DNA of 64,000 nucleotides from an uncultured Planktomarina sp. (GCA_905182455.1 CAJJBJ010000003.1:1-64000); one strand, 5' to 3'; shown: positions 8,966 to 18,464, counted from the first letter of the stretch. The notes: generated by a model from the sequence alone, not told the origin. Program-made: numbers and translations.

Positions 8966-10053
8966 TGGCGCAGATCAAGATGATAAATGTCCAGAAGTTC
9001 TTTGGCCAAAATCAGGTTTTGCAGGATCTAAATCTGACCATTGAAGACGGTGAATTTGTGGTTTTTGTGGGCCAGTCGGGTGGCGGCAAGACAACCGCTT
9101 TGCGTGCGATTGCAGGTCTGGAAACAATCACATCAGGTAAGATTTTGATCGACGGCGTCGAAGTACAAGACCGCAAGGCCGCTGACCGTGACATCGCCTT
9201 TGTCTTTCAATCATTCTCGCTTTATCCACATATGACCGTTCGCGAAAACATCACCTTTCCGTTGCGGGCAGTGCGCATGGATAAAACCGCCCGTGACAAA
9301 GCCGTTAATGAGACCGCCGAAATTCTCCAGATCACCGAGCATTTAGACCGCAAACCATCCTCACTGTCTGGTGGCGATATGCAGCGTGTGGCAATTGGCC
9401 GTGCGCTAGTCCGCCGACCTCAGGCACTGTTGATGGACGAGCCACTTGGTGTACTCGATTCCAAACTACGCGAGCAGATGCGGTCAGAGCTCAAACGCCT
9501 CCATATCGCGCGTGGCTCGACATCGGTCTACGTGACACACGATCAAATCGAAGCGATGAGCCTCGCGGACCAAATGGTCATCTTGCACGACGGCGTGCTG
9601 CAACAAGTAGGCGCCCCTGATGATGTCTATCTGAAACCCAAGAACCTGTTTGTTGCAAAATTTGTGGGGTCACCTGTGATGAACGTAGCTGATGTTCAGA
9701 TCAACGGCAGCGAGGTCACGATGAAGGGTGTGGATACCGGCTTCACGTTTGATGAAAGCACACTGGCCAGCTTGGCGAAATACGACACGGAGATCACTCT
9801 AGGGCTACGCCCCGAAGCAATCCTTTTGAGCCAAGCCAGGACCAAAGGGTACACGCAGGCTGTGACCACGAACATCGAGCCACTTGGCAGCCATGATATT
9901 GTTGACGTGAGGCTGGGAGATACGGTCTTGAGGGTTCGAACCGAAAGCGGATTTGTAAGTGGCGAGGGGCAGCCTGTTTGGGTCGGCCTTGATACAACAC
10001 AGGCACATTTTTTTGATAAGAAAACCGAGCTTAATTTGCGGGGGGCCGCCTGA
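8965..10053 (+). CDS. Sugar ABC transporter ATPase 1 (MalK/UgpC type)
   Basis: A 362-residue ATPase. Motifs in order are Walker A GQSGGGKTT (about residue 38), Q-loop FVFQSFSLYPH, signature LSGGDMQR (instead of LSGGQ/ERQR), Walker B ALLMDEPLGVLD and the switch His in YVTHDQIEA. A C-terminal TOBE-type regulatory domain begins about residue 235. DEPLGVLD differs slightly from the usual DEPLSALD. It pairs with the second ATPase encoded immediately downstream, presumably as a heterodimer. Confidence 0.9.
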   Translation: MAQIKMINVQKFFGQNQVLQDLNLTIEDGEFVVFVGQSGGGKTTALRAIAGLETITSGKILIDGVEVQDRKAADRDIAFVFQSFSLYPHMTVRENITFPLRAVRMDKTARDKAVNETAEILQITEHLDRKPSSLSGGDMQRVAIGRALVRRPQALLMDEPLGVLDSKLREQMRSELKRLHIARGSTSVYVTHDQIEAMSLADQMVILHDGVLQQVGAPDDVYLKPKNLFVAKFVGSPVMNVADVQINGSEVTMKGVDTGFTFDESTLASLAKYDTEITLGLRPEAILLSQARTKGYTQAVTTNIEPLGSHDIVDVRLGDTVLRVRTESGFVSGEGQPVWVGLDTTQAHFFDKKTELNLRGAA

Positions 10054-11123
10054 TGGCAGATATTGCACTGCAAGGGATATCCAAGAAATTTGGTCCCAAC
10101 ACCGCGATGCGCAATGTAGATATCGACGTCAAGGACGGCGAGTTTTTTGTCCTGTTGGGCCAGACAGGAGCTGGTAAGACCACTACCTTACGGATCATCG
10201 CCGGACTTGAGAAACCCGACGCAGGGACCGTGATGATCGAAGGTCAGGATGCAACAGCCTGGAATGCGGCAGAACGTGATGTCGCATTGGTGTTGCAGCA
10301 ATACTCGCTTTACCCACGCCTGACAGTGCGCGGCAATCTGGAGTTTCCCCTAAAATCGCGTACTCATAATTTGACCGCTGACGAGATCAAAGAGCGGGTC
10401 GAACGCGCCGCAGAAACGTTGCAAATCACGCCCCTGTTGGACCGTAAAGTTGAAAAGCTGTCTGGTGGCGAAATGCAGCGCGTTTCCATCGGGCGCGCCA
10501 TTGTTCGAAAGCCCCGCGTGTTTTTGATGGATGAGCCACTATCAGCGCTTGATGCAAACTTGCGCGACGTACTGCGGGTGGAGCTAAAAAAGTTACATCA
10601 GGAACTGGGTGCAACATTTGTATTTGTGACACATGATCAGGTCGAAGCCATGTCGATGGGCGATAAGATCGGCGTGTTGGATCGGGGTAAACTGTTACAG
10701 GTAGGCACACCTAACGACATATATGCCAAGCCGATAAACACGTTTGTCGCCCGCTCGGTCGGGACGCCACCAATGAATTTGATTGATGGCATGATCAAAG
10801 CCGGTACCGCCGTACTCGATGTGGGCGGTCATGCTTTGCCACTTGCAAATCCGGTAGGTTCAGACGGTCAAAAGATACGCTTTGGTATTCGGCCTGAAGA
10901 CGTGGTGATCGCAGCAGATGCGCCGGCAGAAGCCAAGGTGTTTGACATTGAAAATCACGGGGTCATCAAAATTCTGACCCTTGATCTGGGCGGTGTCCAT
11001 GTCCATGCGACTGTATCTGCGCAAATGAAAATCAGTATTGACGATACTGTGCGGTTTGGCTGGAAACCGGAAAAGGTGCTTTATTTTGATCCCGCCAATG
11101 GGCGTAATCTTGCGCTGACTTGA
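10053..11123 (+). CDS. Sugar ABC transporter ATPase 2 (MalK/UgpC type)
   Basis: A 356-residue ATPase. It has Walker A GQTGAGKTT, a Q-loop region VLQQYSLYPRL, signature LSGGEMQRVSIGRA, Walker B VFLMDEPLSALD, H-loop FVTHDQVEAMS and a C-terminal TOBE-type domain. It starts on the stop of ATPase 1 (TGATG) and is the last gene of the transporter operon, converging with the hydroxyacid dehydrogenase gene 6 bases later. Sugar importers normally use a MalK homodimer, so two non-identical ATPases in tandem are a distinctive feature of this operon. Confidence 0.9.
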   Translation: MADIALQGISKKFGPNTAMRNVDIDVKDGEFFVLLGQTGAGKTTTLRIIAGLEKPDAGTVMIEGQDATAWNAAERDVALVLQQYSLYPRLTVRGNLEFPLKSRTHNLTADEIKERVERAAETLQITPLLDRKVEKLSGGEMQRVSIGRAIVRKPRVFLMDEPLSALDANLRDVLRVELKKLHQELGATFVFVTHDQVEAMSMGDKIGVLDRGKLLQVGTPNDIYAKPINTFVARSVGTPPMNLIDGMIKAGTAVLDVGGHALPLANPVGSDGQKIRFGIRPEDVVIAADAPAEAKVFDIENHGVIKILTLDLGGVHVHATVSAQMKISIDDTVRFGWKPEKVLYFDPANGRNLALT

Positions 11124-11129
11124 TCCATT

Positions 11130-12107
11130 CTATGTAAGCCTTGTGCGGTAGTCGTCCCAAACCTGAGGATTGCAGAAATTATCAGGCTTTTCTCCCGCTA
11201 AAATCCTTTTGGTTTCAGCAACAACCCCCTGCCCCATCCGAAGCATGCTTTCCTCGGTGATCCCAGCCATATGCGGCGTCAGGATCACATTGGGTAAGCT
11301 GAAAAACGCATGGTCGGACGGCAAAGGTTGTTCATCAAACACATCTATCGCAGCGCCGCCAAGATGCTCCGATGCAAGTGCCGCGATCAGAGCAGCTTCA
11401 TCTGTAACCGGGCCCCGCGACACATTGATCAGGAGCGCACCTTGTTTCATTTTCGTGATGGCGTGTTGATCTATGATACCCGCAGTTTCATCGGTCAGCG
11501 GGCAAGACAGTACCAGCACATCCGATTGCGCCAAAAGGTCATCAAAAGGCACCTGCGTAATACCGTCAGATAGATTTGCGGGCGTGCGCGTGTGTGCGAT
11601 CACTTTACAGCCGAAACCGTGTTGTGACATCGACGCAATCTGTCGACCTATGTTGCCAACACCGAGAATACCAACAGTTCTCCCTGACAATTCACGTCCG
11701 TCGTTTGAGTGCTTGCGCCCGCTTTCCCAACCCTCGTTCCGCAGATCACTATTTACCGCAGGATACTTGCGCAACAACGCCAGTGCAGACCATATGACGT
11801 GTTCTGCAACCGTGATGGCATTTGCCCCCGGCACATTTGCGACCAGCACGCCTGCTTTGGTTTCAAGTACAGGTATCATGTCCAGTCCGGCGCCATGCCT
11901 GACACAGGCCATCAATCCCTTTTCCCGTATGACTATTTCCGGCGCAATTTTTGCACGTACCACAATGATTTCCGCGCCAGCGCTTTCGGCATTGATCGCT
12001 TCCGGTGTGGGGGCCGATGCGACGCGGTATTCACCTAGTGCGCGCAAACTGTGGGTCACTTCAGGATGAAGGACGTGGGTGGAAAAAATGACTTTGGCCT
12101 CGGACAT
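11130..12107 (-). CDS. D-2-hydroxyacid dehydrogenase (NAD-dependent)
   Basis: A 325-residue member of the D-isomer specific 2-hydroxyacid dehydrogenase family, related to phosphoglycerate dehydrogenase. The Rossmann motif GILGVGNIGRQIA lies near residue 145. The catalytic residues are visible: Arg in NVSRGPVTDEAAL, Glu in DVFDEQPL and His in LTPHMAGIT. The ribosome site is AAGAGGT. It is last in a minus-strand operon with an epimerase-like protein, an MR/MLE-family enzyme and the FadR regulator. It probably interconverts a 2-hydroxy and 2-oxo acid produced in sugar-acid breakdown. The substrate cannot be named. Confidence 0.88.
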   Translation of the reverse strand: MSEAKVIFSTHVLHPEVTHSLRALGEYRVASAPTPEAINAESAGAEIIVVRAKIAPEIVIREKGLMACVRHGAGLDMIPVLETKAGVLVANVPGANAITVAEHVIWSALALLRKYPAVNSDLRNEGWESGRKHSNDGRELSGRTVGILGVGNIGRQIASMSQHGFGCKVIAHTRTPANLSDGITQVPFDDLLAQSDVLVLSCPLTDETAGIIDQHAITKMKQGALLINVSRGPVTDEAALIAALASEHLGGAAIDVFDEQPLPSDHAFFSLPNVILTPHMAGITEESMLRMGQGVVAETKRILAGEKPDNFCNPQVWDDYRTRLT

Positions 12108-12116
12108 GCGTACCTC

Positions 12117-12815
12117 TTATTGAAGGGGAGCGGCGTCTTTGTCTTCCAGCAGTTCTGACCAATAGCTCATCGCGCCACGCAGGTGAGAATTCATCAATGC
12201 CATCGACAGAGCGCCATCGCGTCGCCGCAAGGCATCGTAGATTTGTTGATGCTCACTGTGCGACTGGACGTTGCGATTACCTTCCTTAAAGTAGATCAAA
12301 AGCCGCTTTTCGCTCAGGATATAAAATGTTGTGCAAAGGTTGTAAAAAACCTCGTTCTGGGTTGCGCGTACAATCTCGAGATGAAAATCGTGGTCCAACT
12401 TACTCAATTGCTCACCAGCTTTTATCCGTCTTTCAGACTCGGCAAGAATGCCTTCAAGTGTTGCGAAATTCTCTTCAGTCGCGCGTTCCGCCGCCATTTC
12501 CGCCGCTTTTATCTCATGGATTTTACGGACCTCGACGGCCTCGTAAATCTGGCGGGGGTCAACGGGCAATCCGGCACGCACAAAGAACGCAAGCTGTTCG
12601 ATCCCACGCTGGTCTTTTTGCAAATAGATGCCTGACTTGGCCCGCCGTTCAATGACCTGCATGGCCTCAAGAATGGCAAGAGACTCGCGCACTTGCCCAC
12701 GGCTGACGGTAAAATATTCTGCCAGTTCACGCTCAGAGGGTGCTTTTCCTGCGTTACTCTCAGCCACAGAAATCAAGTATGTCGCCAACTTGGGAAGGAA
12801 ATCCGTTTGCTGCAT
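12117..12815 (-). CDS. FadR/GntR-family transcriptional regulator
   Basis: A 232-residue regulator. The N-terminal winged helix (PSERELAEYFTVSRGQVRESL, about residues 22-42) and the FCD-type all-helical effector domain (about residues 90-215) make it a FadR-subfamily GntR protein. The FCD domain usually binds a metal and a small carboxylate. It is encoded inside the catabolic operon, 9 bases after the dehydratase-like gene. Three matches to the FadR operator pattern (TGGTNNNACCA) in the two divergent promoter regions of this locus make it the probable local repressor, relieved by a sugar-acid intermediate. The regulon is inferred. Confidence 0.9.
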   Translation of the reverse strand: MQQTDFLPKLATYLISVAESNAGKAPSERELAEYFTVSRGQVRESLAILEAMQVIERRAKSGIYLQKDQRGIEQLAFFVRAGLPVDPRQIYEAVEVRKIHEIKAAEMAAERATEENFATLEGILAESERRIKAGEQLSKLDHDFHLEIVRATQNEVFYNLCTTFYILSEKRLLIYFKEGNRNVQSHSEHQQIYDALRRRDGALSMALMNSHLRGAMSYWSELLEDKDAAPLQ

Positions 12816-12825
12816 GTCATCCTAT

Positions 12826-14004
12826 TTAGGTTTGGGTTTTTTTGGCGAATTTGTGAATCACGGCCTCGTTCATGTCCAGTCCTATACCGGGAGTATCCGG
12901 GATTGCAATCATCCCGTCCTGTACCACAACAGGGGTTTTCGAAAGGTCATGAATCATCGGGTTCGCACCCAACGAAAACTCAACCGTAAAGCTGGCAGGT
13001 GCGGCAGCACAGACATGAAGCCCGGCAAAGAAGCATGGCGCGCCAGCCCAAAGATGTGGTGCAAGCCGAAGATTGAACGCGGACGCCAGCGTGCCAATCC
13101 GCATCGCTTCTGTGATGCCACCGCAACACGCGGGGTCAGGTTGTAGGATATCGACACAACGCCCCACAATTAGATCGCGAAAATCAAACCGGGTCGCCTC
13201 CGATTCTCCCGCAGCGATCGGCACGTGTGACGCGCTGCGCACTTCGGCCATACCGACCTTATCGTCACCAGTCACCGGTTCCTCAAACCATGCCAAATCA
13301 CAGTCACGGACCAGATAGGCAAACCGCTTTGCATCAGCGACATTGAAGGTGCCATGCGCATCCACCATCAGATCGACATCAGGACAAAGGGCGCGACGTG
13401 CCGCAATCACGCGTTCTGCAGATCGATGCGGCGTGCCATCCATGGAGCCCACTCGCATCTTGATGCCGTCGAAACCGCCCTTGGTGATATAGCTTTGCAC
13501 CTGATCGCCAATGTTGTCCTTGTCCGCCCAACCACCCGAAGCATAGGCACGCAACCGGTCGGCCTTGCGCCCACCCAGCAATTGCCAAACCGGTTTTGCA
13601 TCGGCTTTGCCAAGGATGTCCCAAAGCGCAATATCTATGGCGCTGATTGCAGAGACCGTGAGCCCGCGCCGCGCCAGTTCTGGCATAACGTGACCAGATG
13701 TGCGAGCTTTCTCGGCACGTACGCCGTTGTACAAATCTTCCCAGATCCACGTGACATCAGCCGGATCACGTCCAATGATGCGAGGGCCAAATTCCGTGTT
13801 TAGTAGATGCACCAAAGTGCCGTAATCACCTGCGCTGCCGGCGGCATTCTTTGCTTCGCCCCATCCGATCAATCCGTCATCTGTTTCTAGTCGCAGGATC
13901 GCCGCATCAAATGTGCGCAGCCTGCCAAAGTCGCTTACGTGCTGCTGCTCCAATTCGATTGGTATCTGAACCCACCACGCCTGAGAAGATGTTATCTTCA
14001 TCAT
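12826..14004 (-). CDS. Mandelate racemase/muconate lactonizing enzyme family protein (sugar-acid dehydratase-like)
   Basis: A 392-residue enolase-superfamily enzyme. Metal ligands are visible as Asp in MVDAHGTFN, Glu in WFEEPVTGDD and Glu in AAGESEATRF. The KxR-type base motif is in GIKMRVG. The His-Asp dyad typical of the mandelate racemase subgroup is Asp in LQPDPACCGG and His in APHLWAGAP. These features fit an acid-sugar dehydratase or racemase that abstracts the proton alpha to a carboxylate. In this operon, next to a hydroxyacid dehydrogenase and epimerases, dehydration of an aldonic-type acid is likely. The substrate is not determined. Confidence 0.88.
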   Translation of the reverse strand: MMKITSSQAWWVQIPIELEQQHVSDFGRLRTFDAAILRLETDDGLIGWGEAKNAAGSAGDYGTLVHLLNTEFGPRIIGRDPADVTWIWEDLYNGVRAEKARTSGHVMPELARRGLTVSAISAIDIALWDILGKADAKPVWQLLGGRKADRLRAYASGGWADKDNIGDQVQSYITKGGFDGIKMRVGSMDGTPHRSAERVIAARRALCPDVDLMVDAHGTFNVADAKRFAYLVRDCDLAWFEEPVTGDDKVGMAEVRSASHVPIAAGESEATRFDFRDLIVGRCVDILQPDPACCGGITEAMRIGTLASAFNLRLAPHLWAGAPCFFAGLHVCAAAPASFTVEFSLGANPMIHDLSKTPVVVQDGMIAIPDTPGIGLDMNEAVIHKFAKKTQT

Positions 14005-14073
14005 ATTGCCTTTATACTGCAGCCCTTTGCCATTCGACCGCAGCGGGAGAAACCGCGGCCGAAAATGCCAAGC

Positions 14074-14961
14074 CTATTTGATCAACGGAAGAATTGTATC
14101 TGCGGTGATCTGCATCTGTTCTGCATAGAACTCTTCGGTCAGAACGCTCGATCCATGGTCCTGAATGAACTTCAGTTGTTCGGGCGAAATGTCTGTTGGA
14201 TTGGTGTCCACCATATCGGGGTATGGTGCTGCCGGTGTCCGGTCGACCGGCGCCACAAATTCATTTGTGACCGCCCCGTCGTATCCAATATCCTTGAGCG
14301 TCTGGATAACCTTTGGCCAATCAATATGGCCAAGTCCTGCGGCGAACCGATTATTGTCAGCGACATGAAAATCAAACAAGCGGTCGCCGATATCGCGGAT
14401 TGTCTGAAACATGTCTTCTTCTTCAATGTTCAAATGGAAGGCATCCAGACACACACCCACTTCGGGGCTGACCGCATCAGCCAACGCCAACGCCTGAGCA
14501 CCGCGGTTAAAGAGATAGGTTTCAAAGCGGTTCAGCGGTTCGACCGCGATCCGCACTCCAACTTTTTGGGCGTGGTGGAAACATTCCTTGGTGGCGTCCA
14601 CCACCCATCCCCATTCTTCCTCGGGTGTGCCGTCTGGCACCACCTTACCTACGGTCGCAGGCACCAGCGTGATGATCTCACCTTCAAGCTCGCTAACCAT
14701 TGTCAGGACGCTTTTGACGTAGTCGACAGACCGTTCGCGTTGACCCTGATCTTTGGCCGCTAAATTTCGTTCGCCTAGCGTAAGCGTCACAGCACCCCAG
14801 CATCGAATGTCATGCTCTTTTAGCAGGGCCAGCGTTTCCTTGGTGTTGTATTGATCCGGCTCGCCCGAAATCTCAATACTTTCATAGCCCATCTTCTTGA
14901 TCCGGCGCACGGTTGTTTCGAGCGGTTCCGCTCGCATCCAGTTATGAGTTGATAGATGCAT
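14074..14961 (-). CDS. Sugar phosphate isomerase/epimerase-family TIM barrel 1
   Basis: A 295-residue AP-endonuclease-2-type TIM barrel. Metal-site motifs resemble the D-tagatose/D-psicose 3-epimerase branch: Glu in VEPLNRFETYLFN, Asp-His in CLDAFHLNIEEEDM, His in DFHVADNNR and a C-terminal Glu in TNEFVAP. This branch isomerises or epimerises free keto sugars rather than phosphorylated ones. It has a good ribosome site (AAGAGGAAAC). It is first in the minus-strand operon and diverges from the gene at 15231, which encodes a related barrel. Confidence 0.85.
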   Translation of the reverse strand: MHLSTHNWMRAEPLETTVRRIKKMGYESIEISGEPDQYNTKETLALLKEHDIRCWGAVTLTLGERNLAAKDQGQRERSVDYVKSVLTMVSELEGEIITLVPATVGKVVPDGTPEEEWGWVVDATKECFHHAQKVGVRIAVEPLNRFETYLFNRGAQALALADAVSPEVGVCLDAFHLNIEEEDMFQTIRDIGDRLFDFHVADNNRFAAGLGHIDWPKVIQTLKDIGYDGAVTNEFVAPVDRTPAAPYPDMVDTNPTDISPEQLKFIQDHGSSVLTEEFYAEQMQITADTILPLIK

Positions 14962-15030
14962 TTTGTTTCCTCTTCCCTGTCGGATATCTAAGGCGCGTCT
15001 GCGCGCCCGACCTGCGTATCTGTCTTCAAT

Positions 15031-15041
15031 TGGTTGGACCA
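15031..15041. promoter_or_regulatory. Candidate FadR-type operator 2
   Basis: TGGTTGGACCA, a perfect match to TGGTNNNACCA, lies 70 bases upstream of the minus-strand epimerase gene at 14961. It shares its arms with the sites at 5342 and 15195. Confidence 0.45.
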
Positions 15042-15194
15042 GTTAGCATCTTAAAATCATAACAGTCAAGGGATACAAGAGGGAAAATTTAGTTTCAAAC
15101 CCCTAATTGATTAAATTTATATAGTTAAAATGCTGAAATCTGCTCCACTTTGACACCCTCATTTTCAGATAAAGATTGACTAATCCTCCTTTTT

Positions 15195-15205
15195 TGGTAT
15201 TACCA
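15195..15205. promoter_or_regulatory. Candidate FadR-type operator 3
   Basis: TGGTATTACCA lies 26 bases before the GTG start of the plus-strand sugar operon. It overlaps a second inverted repeat, TTACCA-gattg-TGGTAA (15200-15216). The position just ahead of the ribosome site fits a repressor site downstream of or over the promoter. Together with the sites at 15031 and 5342 it suggests one regulon. Confidence 0.5.
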
Positions 15206-15230
15206 GATTGTGGTAAATGAGGAATCTCCA

Positions 15231-16085
15231 GTGAAAATAGGCATGTGCATGTTCCTGTGGACCACGCGAATTGGGCCGGAACACAGATCTTTATTGGCTG
15301 ACATACGCGCAACAGGCTTTGACGGCGTCGAAATTCCAGTCTTTGAGGGCCAAGAAGTAAATTTTGCGGCCACCGGTCAGATGCTGGACGAGTTGGGACT
15401 TGAACGCACTGCCGTTACCGCACTTGGCGATCCTTCACATAACCTGATTTCTGCGGATGCGGCGATCCGCACTGCTGGCATTGACCGAATGAAATGGGCA
15501 TTGGACTGTGCTGCGGCATTGGGCGCTGACCGGATCAGTGGCCCCCTACATTCCACGCTTGGCCACTTTTCCGGTGCAGGACCAACACCTGCCGAGTTGG
15601 AACGATCCATCAACAGTCAGCACCAAATTGCAGAGCATGCGGCACAATGTGGCGTCACAGTATGCCTTGAGGCCTTAAATCGCTTCGAGTGTTATCTGCT
15701 CAATACCATGGATGCGCTTGGCGAACATATTCGCGCAATTGATCATCCTAACATCCGCGCAATGTACGACACATTTCATGCAAATATCGAAGAGACCGAT
15801 CCCATCGGAGCGTTGATCCGAAATAGTGGTGTCGTGCACCACATCCACATTTCCGAAAATGACCGCGGCGTGCCGGGGCGTGGAAACATCCCTTGGCCAG
15901 AGACTTTTGCAGCAATCAAGGACAGCGGCTATGATGGCTGGCTGACGATTGAAGCGTTCGGGCGTGGCCTTCCCGACCTTGCCGCAGCAACCAAAGTCTG
16001 GCGTGATTTTTCGGAAAGTCCCGAAGTCGTTTACCGCGAAGGCTTTGCCCACATCGTGAAGTCGATGAAAACGGCGGAGTTATAA
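15231..16085 (+). CDS. Sugar phosphate isomerase/epimerase-family TIM barrel 2
   Basis: About 284 residues. The start is placed at GTG 15231, which has GAGGA eight bases upstream; a longer in-frame GTG at 15210 lies inside the operator region. Motifs of the tagatose/psicose epimerase branch are Glu in CLEALNRFECYLLNT, Asp-His in MYDTFHANIEETD, His in HHIHISENDRG and Glu in LTIEAFGRG. It is first gene of the plus-strand operon, ten bases before the xylose-isomerase-like gene. It probably epimerises or isomerises a keto sugar. Confidence 0.85.
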   Translation: MKIGMCMFLWTTRIGPEHRSLLADIRATGFDGVEIPVFEGQEVNFAATGQMLDELGLERTAVTALGDPSHNLISADAAIRTAGIDRMKWALDCAAALGADRISGPLHSTLGHFSGAGPTPAELERSINSQHQIAEHAAQCGVTVCLEALNRFECYLLNTMDALGEHIRAIDHPNIRAMYDTFHANIEETDPIGALIRNSGVVHHIHISENDRGVPGRGNIPWPETFAAIKDSGYDGWLTIEAFGRGLPDLAAATKVWRDFSESPEVVYREGFAHIVKSMKTAEL

Positions 16086-16094
16086 GGAAACAAT

Positions 16095-17393
16095 ATGACG
16101 ACACCTTTCTTCGATCGCGCGCAACCGCTGGTTTTTGACCCTGACGGCGCAGACACCCTTGCCTTTCGTCATTATGATCCAGACCGTATCGTGGGCGGCA
16201 AGCGCCTAGAAGATCAGTTGCGGTTTGCTGTGTGTTACTGGCACAGCTTTGTCTGGCCCGGCACTGATCCGTTTGGTGGTGACACCTTCCAACGTGACTG
16301 GTTCCCTGCGGATACGATGGAGTTGGCCAAGCGCAAGGCAGACGTGGCGTTCGACATGTTCCGCCTGTTGGGAGTTCCCTATTTTTGCTTTCACGATCAC
16401 GATGTGCGGCCTGAAGGGCCAAGCTTGAAGGAAAGCCGCGCGCGCCTGAACACGATGGCTGACTACATGTTAGAAAAGATGGCACAGACTGGCACAAAGC
16501 TGCTTTGGGGAACGGCCAATCTATTTTCAAACCGCCGCTATATGTCCGGTGCAGCCACAAACCCCGACCCTAATGTGTTCGCCTATGCCGCCGGCACCGT
16601 GCGCGATTGCATGGACGTCACACACCGTATGGACGGAGAAAACTACGTCCTTTGGGGCGGGCGCGAAGGCTACGAGACCTTGCTGAATACCGACTTGGCA
16701 CGCGAAGATGCGCAACTGGGCCGGTTCTTGAACCTCGTGGTCGAATACAAACACAAAATCGGTTATAAAGGTGCGATCTTGATAGAACCCAAGCCCCAAG
16801 AACCCACAAAGCACCAATATGATTATGACGTTGCCACAGTCTATGGATTCCTGCGCCGTCACGGATTGGAGAACGAGATCAAGGTCAACATCGAGCAGGG
16901 TCACGCCATTCTTGCGGGTCATTCGTTCGAACATGAAATTGCACTAGCAAATGCGTTGGGAATTTTTGGGTCCATCGACATGAACCGGAATGATTATCAA
17001 TCAGGTTGGGACACGGACCAGTTTCCCAATAACGTGCCCGAGGTCGCAATGGCCTATTATCACGTCCTTCAGGCAGGCGGCTTTGCCACTGGTGGCACAA
17101 ATTTTGACGCAAAACTGCGCCGCCAATCTTTGGACGCCCAAGACCTGCTTGCCGCCCATGCAGGTGCAATGGATGTCTGTGCGCGTGGGTTCATAGCCGC
17201 GCAAAAGATGACCGATGACGCCGCCCTTAGCCAACCCTTGGCGGACCGGTATGCCGGTTGGGCGAACCACACCGATATGCTGGCAGGCAAAATGACGCTA
17301 GAGCAAATAGCAGATCGCGCTGGACTGCTTGATCCGCAGCCAGTATCTGGGCGTCAGGAAATACTGGAAAATATCGTTAATAAATACGTTTAA
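16095..17393 (+). CDS. xylA: Xylose isomerase-like sugar isomerase (divergent)
   Basis: A 432-residue protein that follows XylA along its whole length, from [16 protein letters not shown] at the N-terminus. Catalytic and metal residues are retained: His/Asp in [11 protein letters not shown], Glu-x-Lys in [15 protein letters not shown], Glu and His in [12 protein letters not shown], and Asp residues in GWDTDQFP and [11 protein letters not shown]. Several second-shell positions differ from the textbook motif: NIEQGHAI for [16 protein letters not shown] for [14 protein letters not shown] for GGLNFDAK. No xylulokinase gene is nearby. It may therefore isomerise a different aldose/ketose pair within this cluster. 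The ribosome site AAGGAAAC is good. Confidence 0.85.
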   Translation: MTTPFFDRAQPLVFDPDGADTLAFRHYDPDRIVGGKRLEDQLRFAVCYWHSFVWPGTDPFGGDTFQRDWFPADTMELAKRKADVAFDMFRLLGVPYFCFHDHDVRPEGPSLKESRARLNTMADYMLEKMAQTGTKLLWGTANLFSNRRYMSGAATNPDPNVFAYAAGTVRDCMDVTHRMDGENYVLWGGREGYETLLNTDLAREDAQLGRFLNLVVEYKHKIGYKGAILIEPKPQEPTKHQYDYDVATVYGFLRRHGLENEIKVNIEQGHAILAGHSFEHEIALANALGIFGSIDMNRNDYQSGWDTDQFPNNVPEVAMAYYHVLQAGGFATGGTNFDAKLRRQSLDAQDLLAAHAGAMDVCARGFIAAQKMTDDAALSQPLADRYAGWANHTDMLAGKMTLEQIADRAGLLDPQPVSGRQEILENIVNKYV

Positions 17394-17408
17394 CCAGGAG
17401 GATACTAC

Positions 17409-18464
17409 ATGCAGACGATCAAAGGACCAGGCCTGTTTCTGGCGCAATTCGTAAGCGACGAAGCGCCGTTCAACACATGGGATGGCATCACCAAGAAGGC
17501 CGCCAAATATGGCTATAGAGGCGTCGAAATTCCGTCTTGGGATGCCCGTATCTTTGACATGGACAAGGCGGCCAGCAGCAAAGATTACTGCGACGACTTG
17601 GCCGGACAAGCCCGTGAAAATGGCATTGAAATCACGGATCTGTCCACTCACCTGCAAGGTCAGCTTATCGCTGTCCATCCCGCTTATGATGCCGCATTTG
17701 ACAACTTTGCCGCCCCCGAAGTGCGCGGCAATCCCAAGGCCCGTCAAGCATGGGCCGTTGATCAAGTAAAAAAGTCTATCACCGCATCGCGCAATCTGGG
17801 CATTGACCGCACAGTTACTTTCTCAGGCGCATTGGCATGGCCTTACATGTACCCATGGCCACAGCGCCCCGCAGGTTTGGTCGAACAAGCTTTTGACGAG
17901 CTTGCCGCACGCTGGCGCCCGATTTTTGACCACGGCGAAGAGCATGGCGTAGACGTTTGTTTCGAAATTCACCCCGGTGAAGACCTGCACGATGGCGATA
18001 CCTTCGAAATGCTGCTGGAGCGTGTCGAAAATCACGCACGCTGCAACATGCTGTATGATCCTTCACACCTTCTGCTGCAGTGCATGGATTACATCGACCA
18101 CATCGACATCTACAAAGACCGCATCAAGATGTTTCACGTCAAAGATGCCGAGTTCAAAGCAACGGGCCGCAAAGGTGTCTACGGAGGGTTCCAGTCTTGG
18201 GAAAACCGCGCGGGCCGGTTCCGGTCGTTGGGTGACGGTCAGGTCGATTTCAAAACGATCTTCTCAAAAATGGCGACCAACAACTTTGACGGTTGGGCCG
18301 TGGTCGAATGGGAGTGTGCGATCAAGCATCCCGAAGACGGCGCGATCGAAGGCGCGCAATTCGTCAAGGATCACACAATCCGTGTCACCGAACGGGCCTT
18401 TGACGATTTCGCAGATGGCAGCACCGATGCCGCAGCCAACCGCAAGATGCTAGGATTGGATTAA
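17409..18464 (+). CDS. Sugar phosphate isomerase/epimerase-family TIM barrel 3
   Basis: A 351-residue, larger AP-endonuclease-2-type barrel with metal-site motifs CFEIHPGEDL, MLYDPSHLLLQ, KMFHVKDAEF and AVVEWECAI. The start has a strong ribosome site (AGGAGG). It overlaps the oxidoreductase start by one base (TAATG). Barrels of this size next to a Gfo/Idh/MocA oxidoreductase are common in clusters where a sugar is first oxidised to a keto sugar and then isomerised or eliminated, as in levoglucosan and 3-keto-glycoside pathways. That function is an analogy only. Confidence 0.85.
   Translation: MQTIKGPGLFLAQFVSDEAPFNTWDGITKKAAKYGYRGVEIPSWDARIFDMDKAASSKDYCDDLAGQARENGIEITDLSTHLQGQLIAVHPAYDAAFDNFAAPEVRGNPKARQAWAVDQVKKSITASRNLGIDRTVTFSGALAWPYMYPWPQRPAGLVEQAFDELAARWRPIFDHGEEHGVDVCFEIHPGEDLHDGDTFEMLLERVENHARCNMLYDPSHLLLQCMDYIDHIDIYKDRIKMFHVKDAEFKATGRKGVYGGFQSWENRAGRFRSLGDGQVDFKTIFSKMATNNFDGWAVVEWECAIKHPEDGAIEGAQFVKDHTIRVTERAFDDFADGSTDAAANRKMLGLD

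Noticed and set aside
13939-14763. Long plus-strand frame opposite the epimerase-like gene
   Set aside because: Shadow frame; the minus-strand protein has clear TIM-barrel motifs.
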